A stretch of 64,000 nucleotides of DNA from a virus. How positions within the stretch are numbered: position 1 is the first letter of the stretch; each line of letters starts with the position of its first letter. The translations under genes were made by a program, and so were the position numbers. This document shows positions 59,068-64,000 of the stretch, piece after piece. The DNA is taken from the IMG/VR virus record IMGVR_UViG_3300046507_000747, positions 25,754 through 89,753 of that record; one strand, 5' to 3'. Below the pieces are notes generated by a model. That model did no database searches. It was not told the DNA's origin and saw nothing but the letters and a program-made list of their open reading frames with translations.

Positions 59068-59571
59068 TCAGCGCAGTCGGGTGGAGTGCGTGTAAGCGGC
59101 GACCACAGGCTTGGCGACGTCCAGGCCGCCGACCGTCAGGGTGTCGCCGTCGGCGATGTCGACGATCGTCACGTTGTGATAGATCTTGCCGCGCCACTTC
59201 GAGGGGGTCGCCTCGGTGCCGGGCGGCTTGATGATCGTCTGCGCCGTCACGTAGTTCGGACTTCCGGCCAGCCGGTCGAAAATCTCGACGATGTTGTTCG
59301 TGCCAGACAGCCCGGCCAGCTGCTCCCAGATCGCCTGGTTCCACAGCTCCTGGATCGTCATCTGCAGCGTGCCGCCGCCCAGGACGCGGGACGTCGCGAT
59401 CTCCACCGGCGTACGCGAACCAAGGGGCTGAATAAACGCGTACGCCTGCCCCTTGTCGCTCCACGCACGCTGGCCCGAGTCCTCGACGCTGTTCAAGAAC
59501 GCGATCGGCTTACCGGCGTACACGAACGTGCTGTAGCCGGAGCCGGTGACGCGGACCTTGCCTGCAGGCAT
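59068..59571 (-). CDS. Tail tube protein
   Basis: A 167-residue protein following the sheath, as in Myoviruses. Contains VTGSGYSTFVYAGKPIAFLN, ALGSRTPVEIATSRVLGGG-like strands and IWEQLAGLSGTNNIV. Beta-barrel tube subunit by order (sheath, tube, chaperone), size and beta content. Start preceded by E7; the ATG at 59571 has a weak ribosome site. Confidence 0.75.
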   Translation of the reverse strand: MPAGKVRVTGSGYSTFVYAGKPIAFLNSVEDSGQRAWSDKGQAYAFIQPLGSRTPVEIATSRVLGGGTLQMTIQELWNQAIWEQLAGLSGTNNIVEIFDRLAGSPNYVTAQTIIKPPGTEATPSKWRGKIYHNVTIVDIADGDTLTVGGLDVAKPVVAAYTHSTRLR

Positions 59572-59631
59572 TGCTCACCACCCCATCCGTAGGTCTCACC
59601 CACTGGTGCGGGATGGGCGGCCACGGACAGC
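59572..59631 (-). promoter_or_regulatory. Start-associated RNA hairpin, copy E7
   Basis: GCTGTCC, then CCGCCCATCC pairs with GGATGGGGTGG (one G-U and one bulge). Apex contains CAGTGGGTGAGACC instead of AAGGGGTGA. Upstream of the tail tube gene. Confidence 0.6.
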
Positions 59632-59632
59632 A

Positions 59633-59707
59633 GAGGACCCCCGGCGCCCTCACACCGGGGGTCCTCCATAAAGCGCGGCAGGGGCCCGTCACAAGCGCCT
59701 GCCGCGC
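59633..59707 (-). terminator. Two strong hairpins between sheath and tube genes
   Basis: GAGGACCCCCGG/CCGGGGGTCCTC (59633-59666) and GCGCGGCAGG/CCTGCCGCGC (59673-59707), back to back in the 140-base gap, upstream of E7. No U-run. They could be partial terminators or processing stems that set the ratio of sheath to tube. Confidence 0.6.
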
Positions 59708-59711
59708 GGGC

Positions 59712-61238
59712 TCAGGCGGCCTGGTCTGTCTGCGTGGACGTGTCGCCGGTCGTGAGGTCGACGGCGAACTTCACGACGACATAGTTCATCGGGATCGGCG
59801 GCTTGTAGCTGAAGGTCCCCTCGATGACCGACGGGTCCGCCGACTGCTGCCGCACCTGCGCGTTGGCGTAGGAGACGATGATCGCGTCGGAAACCGCCTG
59901 CTCCAGCAGACCGATCAGCGCCGACTTCACGTTGATCGTGGTCTCGGCCGTGATCGGCTCACCGATGAGCCCAGCGTTGGACATGCCGACCTGGATCATC
60001 TGCAGCAGGACGTCGCCGATGCGGGTCAGCGAGATCTCCTGCGTCAGGATCGACGACATGTTCGTGGACACGCCGTGCCGGGCGACCAGCTGGTTGTTCT
60101 GGTTGATCTCCGCGACGTTCACACCGGACTTCGAGAGGTTGTTCTTGAAGGTCCGCGTCATGGCCTGCGCGATCGTCGCGGGCAGGCCCGTGAACGACGT
60201 CAGCGACTGGTTCGTCAGCCCCCGCGCGACCGCGTTCCGCGCCAGCCGTCCGGCCATCGCAGCGGCCAGGTAGAAGCCGTCGATCTCCGTGGAGGCGTTC
60301 ACGGCCGAGTTGAAGGCCAGCAGCCGGTTCGGGTAGCACAGCACCAGCCGCTTGCTGTCCTGCGCCAGCGCCAGCTGGTCGTGGCCGGTCGTGTTGTCGT
60401 ACGTCGTGGCCAGGCCGGTGAACGCCATCCGGCCGTAGCCGTCGTTGGCCGCCGTCTCGCAGTGGTTCTTGACGTCGGCCAGCAGGTTCGCCACGTTCGT
60501 CGGCGTGTGCGCGTTGTACGTGCCGTCCACGAACAGCGGCACCAGGATCTGCGCCCGGTAGTCCGCCTCCAGCTTGCTGTACGCCGCCTGCAGCGCCGCC
60601 CGGTAGTCCGTCGCCGCCGGGTTGGTCGCTACGCACAGCACGCTGGCCGCGCCGTTCTCCAGAGCGATCTTCGCCGCCAGAGTCAGCGCCGAGGCGACCT
60701 GAGACGCGGTCGGGCTCGTCGGCGCGGTCGACAGCATGGCCTGCCCGTACGTGGCCACGACCTGGTCGTAGTCCTCGAACTCGGTCGGCTCGTAATACGT
60801 CGCGTTGGTGAACGCGTACGTCACCCGGACCTGGTCGCCGTCCTTCAGCCCGTTCGGCGACGGCTGAGTCAGGTCGCTCTGGCTCGACGACAGACGCTTG
60901 ATCGAAGTGATCGCCGTGGCGGCACCACCGGAACCGGCGGTCACCACGAAGGTGTAGTCGGTGTTGTAGACCATGACCGTGCCCGACAGGGTCGTGACCA
61001 CGGGCGCCGCGATGGCAGGCGGCCCCACAACCGCCGCGATGTACGCGCCACGCTGCAACAGTGCGGTCGCCGAGCCGGAGAAGACGGTGACGACCTCACT
61101 GGTCGTCTGGTAACCCAGGGCCGGGCCGATCACCGTGACGGTCGTGGTTGACACGCCGCGCGGGGTGACCGTGGGAGTCGATTCGTCGCTGACGTAGACG
61201 CCGGGCGGCGTGTACGTCGCAGAGGAGATGTCGGGCAT
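59712..61238 (-). CDS. Tail sheath protein
   Basis: A 508-residue protein from the ATG at 61238. Typical start ISSATYTPPGVYVSDESTP, then VVGPPAIAAPVVTTL, large middle with ALALAAKIALENGAASVLCV and C-terminal AINQNNQLVARHGVSTNMS-type sheath core. Sheath gpFI family by N-terminal Pro-Gly-Val-Tyr motif, length and position. Contractile tail marker. Confidence 0.85.
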   Translation of the reverse strand: MPDISSATYTPPGVYVSDESTPTVTPRGVSTTTVTVIGPALGYQTTSEVVTVFSGSATALLQRGAYIAAVVGPPAIAAPVVTTLSGTVMVYNTDYTFVVTAGSGGAATAITSIKRLSSSQSDLTQPSPNGLKDGDQVRVTYAFTNATYYEPTEFEDYDQVVATYGQAMLSTAPTSPTASQVASALTLAAKIALENGAASVLCVATNPAATDYRAALQAAYSKLEADYRAQILVPLFVDGTYNAHTPTNVANLLADVKNHCETAANDGYGRMAFTGLATTYDNTTGHDQLALAQDSKRLVLCYPNRLLAFNSAVNASTEIDGFYLAAAMAGRLARNAVARGLTNQSLTSFTGLPATIAQAMTRTFKNNLSKSGVNVAEINQNNQLVARHGVSTNMSSILTQEISLTRIGDVLLQMIQVGMSNAGLIGEPITAETTINVKSALIGLLEQAVSDAIIVSYANAQVRQQSADPSVIEGTFSYKPPIPMNYVVVKFAVDLTTGDTSTQTDQAA

Positions 61239-61301
61239 GCCACCCACCAGTCGCGTCGGTCAGCTGTCACCCCTTGGGGCGACAACCGGGCCGTGGACAG
61301 C
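61239..61301 (-). promoter_or_regulatory. Start-associated RNA hairpin, copy E8
   Basis: GCTGTCCACGG, then TGTCGCCCC and GGGGTGACA pair across AA (9 bp, one G-U), with CGGT/ACCG and CCAC/GTGG pairs outside. Upstream of the sheath start at 61238. Confidence 0.65.
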
Positions 61302-61390
61302 AACAGGCGTGGTAGCTTCAGCGCGGGGCGGGCGACCCCATGGGACGTTCCACATCCCAACGGTGCGATGCCGATCGCCCACCTCCCGCT

Positions 61391-62023
61391 TCAGTGCCAG
61401 GAGTCGAAGCCGCTGTCGCTCAGGTCGTCGAGGGTGAGGTCTGCGGTCGGCGTGACCACGATCTTCGAGAGCGGGACGATGACGCCGGTCTCCGGGTCCG
61501 GCGTGAAGTCACCGATCAGGTCGATGGCCAGGGTCCGCTCGTAGACCACCTCGTCAGTACCCCACGGCGTGCCCGGCTCGGCCGACTCCCCGGTCGACTC
61601 GATCTCGTCCGTCCGGACCGTCAGATCGATCAGGTCGTTGTCCGCCAGGTAAGAGCGGAACCGGCCGCGCAGCGAGTCGAACCCGGACCAGGCGATCGTC
61701 GCCACCAGCTCGTCGTAGACCCGGTCCCGCTCCACGCTCGACAGAGCGACGACGACGAACTCCCAGGAGCCTTCGAACCGGAAGCGCGTGTACGGCGCGA
61801 CACGGCCGCCGTCGACCGGGTCGGTGTCCTCGACGTGCGAGACGCCCGCCTGCCGCAGAGGGCCCGTGTCGCTATAACGCACCCAGACCTCGGGGAAGCT
61901 GGACTTGTCGACCGGGTACTCCAGCGAGCAGTGCAGCCCCCGGAACTCCGCCACGGGGTACTGGTCATCGAAGGCCGCGTGCAGGGCCTCGATCGCGAGG
62001 GTCTTCACCCTGGTGACGTACAT
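61391..62023 (-). CDS. Tail terminator/neck protein
   Basis: A 210-residue protein with EALHAAFDDQYPVAEFRGLH, RFRFEGSWEFVVVALSSVER and DRVYDELVATIAWSG. The pattern of a beta-sheet flanked by helices and position just before the sheath suit a tail terminator such as lambda gpU or T4 gp15. Not matched to a family by a motif. Confidence 0.6.
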   Translation of the reverse strand: MYVTRVKTLAIEALHAAFDDQYPVAEFRGLHCSLEYPVDKSSFPEVWVRYSDTGPLRQAGVSHVEDTDPVDGGRVAPYTRFRFEGSWEFVVVALSSVERDRVYDELVATIAWSGFDSLRGRFRSYLADNDLIDLTVRTDEIESTGESAEPGTPWGTDEVVYERTLAIDLIGDFTPDPETGVIVPLSKIVVTPTADLTLDDLSDSGFDSWH

Positions 62024-62748
62024 CAGCGGAACTCCTCGCCGTGCAGGCGGACGTTGTTTCTCCAGCCCCGGTCAGCGACGTAGACCCGCTCGGCCAGCAG
62101 GCCGTTCTTCTGCGCCGCCAAGGTCATGGACGTGTTCAAAAAACTCCGGGGCTTCAACCCCGGGTGGCGCCACCAAACACCGATGTTCCCCGGGTGGATC
62201 GCACCCGGCCTCTTCCCGGGCCGGGTCCAAGGCTGCTTGGCCTCGCGCCAGCCGATACGGCCGGGAGCGCCCGGGTAATGAGCCGGAGAATCGGAGACGA
62301 GCACCTTCAGACCGGTCTTCGGGTCCTTCTTGTAGACCTTCTTCCGCTCCCCGATCTTGGCAGCGCGCCGGAAGATCAACACCTGAATCTTGCCGGTCTC
62401 CGTGGTGCGCGTCTTCGCCTTCGGGTTGTCGCGGCGCTCCTGGCCGGTCGGGTCGTCGATCCACATCGGGATGACCTTCCCGGCCAGCGAGCGCATGGTG
62501 AACGGCTTCGTGCCGTGGTCTTGGTACCAGACGACGTCGGTGGACCAGGAGATCCCGAAGTAGCCCTTGCCGTACAGCGGCTGCAGGCCGCGCGCGGCTG
62601 CGCCGGTGAGCTTCGGCATCCGGCGCCGGGCCTGCCGTACGGCCTCCCGGGCCGCAGCCTGGGCGCGCTTCGGGGGGAGCCCCTTCTCGACCATGATCAT
62701 GCGGTCGGGGTGGGTGACGAGGTGGACCTCTGGGACCTCGACCAGCAC
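62023..62748 (-). CDS. Neck/connector protein, HK97 gp10-like
   Basis: A 241-residue protein with RAQAAAREAVRQARRRMPKL, GYFGISWSTDVVWYQDHGTK and PAHYPGAPGRIGWREAKQPW. The Lys/Arg-rich HK97 gp10-type pattern of a helix plus beta sheet is visible. Placed between the terminator-like protein and ParB-like protein, so a connector at the head-tail neck is likely. Confidence 0.6.
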   Translation of the reverse strand: MLVEVPEVHLVTHPDRMIMVEKGLPPKRAQAAAREAVRQARRRMPKLTGAAARGLQPLYGKGYFGISWSTDVVWYQDHGTKPFTMRSLAGKVIPMWIDDPTGQERRDNPKAKTRTTETGKIQVLIFRRAAKIGERKKVYKKDPKTGLKVLVSDSPAHYPGAPGRIGWREAKQPWTRPGKRPGAIHPGNIGVWWRHPGLKPRSFLNTSMTLAAQKNGLLAERVYVADRGWRNNVRLHGEEFR

Positions 62749-62749
62749 G

Positions 62750-63139
62750 TCATTCCCCGTAGTAGTGCACGTCGGCGAAGGTGCCGTGCTTGACCGGAAC
62801 GTGTGAGAGACCGGCGGCGTCAGCAGCGACGAGGCGCTGGTGACCGTCGACCACCTCGGGCGGGGACTGCTCGTAGTCGATCCGGACGGGCTTCTGGACG
62901 CCTCTCTGACGTACGTCCTCGACGAACTCCTTCATGGCCGGATGCTCCATGTCGAAGTTCTCCTTCGCCTCGTCCCAGGAGCCTGCGTCGGCGAAGGAGA
63001 AGTTGTGCTTGATGTTGTCCAGGGACTCCTGGGTGGGGTGCTCGGTCACGGCCCCATCCTCTCCTGCATGGGAGCTGCCCAGGGCAGCCTCGACGGACCG
63101 TCTGGCCTGATCGACGATCTCACTCCACACCAACGTCAC
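62750..63139 (-). CDS. ParB/Srx-like domain protein
   Basis: A 129-residue protein; GTG at 63139 with AGAGGAGG upstream. Residues about 80-120 (QKPVRIDYEQSPPEVVDGHQ, RLVAADAAGLSHVPVKHGT) match the ParB N-terminal/sulfiredoxin-type fold, where (D/E)GHxR binds nucleotide. Common in actinophage near virion genes, with unknown role. Not the par partner of ParA, which is 13 kb away. Confidence 0.7.
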   Translation of the reverse strand: MTLVWSEIVDQARRSVEAALGSSHAGEDGAVTEHPTQESLDNIKHNFSFADAGSWDEAKENFDMEHPAMKEFVEDVRQRGVQKPVRIDYEQSPPEVVDGHQRLVAADAAGLSHVPVKHGTFADVHYYGE

Positions 63140-63189
63140 AGCGCCTCCTCTGCTCACCTCTTGAGGGCGACGGAGGAGGCGCGGACAGC
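63140..63189 (-). promoter_or_regulatory. Start-associated RNA hairpin, copy E9
   Basis: GCTGTCC, then GCGCCTCCTC pairs perfectly with GAGGAGGCGC (10 bp) around GTCGCCCTCAAGAGGTGAGC. GGAGG lies in the 3' arm; GTG start (63139) comes one base after the stem. Confidence 0.75.
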
Positions 63190-63207
63190 GCTACGGTGCG
63201 ACGCGAG

Positions 63208-63693
63208 TCAGGCAGACGCAGCCCATTGTTCGCCCCGGGACTGCTGGCAAACTACGCACTGTCGCCCCCTCCCGTCGGGCCGGACGTACACGTTCTCGCC
63301 CGCCAACTTATGTCCGGCCTTGCAGTGCGTCTTCCTGGTGTTCTGGTTGGCGGCCCTCCCTCTCAGCACCTTGTCGGCCACGTTGTCGGCGTGAGTGCCA
63401 GCCAAGAGATGGTGCGGGTTCACGCACGGCGGGTGGTCGCATCTGTGTCGAACGACCAGGCCGAGAGGCACAGGTTCCCCGTTGTGCAGCTCCCAGGACA
63501 CCGGGTGCGTGCGGCGAGAATGCCCGTTGAGGCGGAAGACTCCGTATCCGTTTGAGTCAGTAGCCGCACCCCAGACCCAGCAAGGTCCGTCCAGTATTCG
63601 AGGGCCGTCCCGATCCACCTTCGACCAGAAGCGGACCTCCCAGTCGCTCACCCTGCCGATGACCGTAAGGCGTCTATTGGCACCAGAACTCAC
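63208..63693 (-). CDS. HNH endonuclease
   Basis: A 161-residue protein, GTG start at 63693 overlapping the thyX stop. HNH core at VVRHRCDHPPCVNPHHLLAG (His, Asp, Cys..His) and a later CKAGH..CVVC zinc pair. Free-standing HNH endonucleases are common in phages as homing or packaging-associated nucleases. Confidence 0.85.
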   Translation of the reverse strand: MSSGANRRLTVIGRVSDWEVRFWSKVDRDGPRILDGPCWVWGAATDSNGYGVFRLNGHSRRTHPVSWELHNGEPVPLGLVVRHRCDHPPCVNPHHLLAGTHADNVADKVLRGRAANQNTRKTHCKAGHKLAGENVYVRPDGRGRQCVVCQQSRGEQWAASA

Positions 63694-64000
63694 GGTGCCA
63701 CCCGACCGTTCTTGTTGAACGCCTCGTAGGTGATCGGCATGAGCCGGGCCCACTCTGCTTCCATCTGCTCGGCAACCATCTCGATCTCGCGCTGTGGGTA
63801 GCTCTTGACCTTGGCGTCAGGATGGGTGGTACGCAGAGACAGGAAGTGCATGAGGGCTCGGGCATTCGTAGTCACGTACATCGACGAGAACAGGCCCACC
63901 GGCAGGACAGAGCGAGCGACCTCACGGGCGACGCCCGCCTTCAGCATGCCCTGGTAGCTGTCGTACGCCTCCTGGTAGGCGAGGGTCATCTGCGCGTAGG
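63690..64000 (-). CDS. thyX: Flavin-dependent thymidylate synthase, N-terminal part outside the window
   Basis: Only the last ~102 codons are present; the frame is open through the right edge. KAGVAREVARSVLPVGLFSS then MYVTTNARALMHFLSLRTTH and SYPQREIEMVAEQMEAEWAR match ThyX C-terminal half, including the R..NARAL..F..LR strand and the Q..EI element that binds dUMP/FAD. It would make dTMP for phage DNA. Upstream of HNH in the same leftward operon. Confidence 0.85.
   Translation of the reverse strand, partial: YAQMTLAYQEAYDSYQGMLKAGVAREVARSVLPVGLFSSMYVTTNARALMHFLSLRTTHPDAKVKSYPQREIEMVAEQMEAEWARLMPITYEAFNKNGRVAP

Noticed and set aside
62750-63139. ParB-like protein as partner of ParA
   Set aside because: It is 13 kb away in the leftward virion operon and is only the N-terminal fold without a DNA-binding domain.
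1-64000. tRNA genes, CRISPR arrays, integrase and insertion sequences
   Set aside because: No tRNA cloverleaf with a T-loop, no regularly spaced repeats, and no transposase or integrase protein was seen by eye.

Overview
The window is a stretch of a large, GC-rich actinobacterial tailed phage with a contractile tail. The host is most likely Streptomyces or a close relative. Evidence for this is GC-rich codon use, a WhiB-family regulator, leaderless-type promoters and a tail lysin of actinobacterial type. ParA and a candidate partner protein, next to tandem palindromes, plus a replication-initiator-like gene, suggest that it may also persist as a phage-plasmid. No integrase, portal, major capsid protein, holin or tRNA gene was seen. 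Both ends cut through genes, so the head genes probably lie outside.

Layout, mostly leftward (minus strand). 1-3573: the 3' end of the packaging module, with large terminase and then a truncated ADP-ribosyltransferase-like gene. 3756-4094: an isolated rightward gene with its own promoter and terminator. 4105-30370: a leftward run of small genes and replication and recombination genes, many with ATGA or GTGA overlaps. It includes MazG-like, RuvC-like, RecB/Cas4-like and Hjc-like nucleases, RecA, DnaE, a candidate ssDNA-binding protein, a degenerate J-domain protein, DnaG-type primase, WhiB, DnaB-like helicase, LuxR-type HTH, DnaC-like loader, 5'-3' exonuclease and DinG. 30765-33030: a rightward initiator-like region carrying two inverted copies of a ~70-bp element. 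33121-34683: an SNF2-type helicase.

34775-63693 is the virion module, read from right to left: HNH and ParB-like proteins, neck proteins, sheath, tube, tail chaperones with a -1 frameshift, tape measure, hub/lysin, gp25-like wedge, baseplate J, a tail-I-like protein, a 1393-residue protein with an N-terminal poly-gamma-glutamate hydrolase domain, and four fibre-type proteins. ParA and its partner (49150-50924) interrupt it on the plus strand. ThyX is cut by the right edge.

The most unusual signal is a family of about ten related leader elements directly upstream of the terminase gene, most gapped virion genes and one small replication gene. Each runs GCTGT-type box, variable stem, conserved AAGGGGTGA-type apex, then a stem arm holding the ribosome binding site. 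Stem sequences differ while pairing is kept, so this looks like a structured RNA that controls translation. The second is a ~71-bp element with terminal inverted repeats that seems to have inserted in frame (71 + 4 = 75 bp) in the initiator-like gene.
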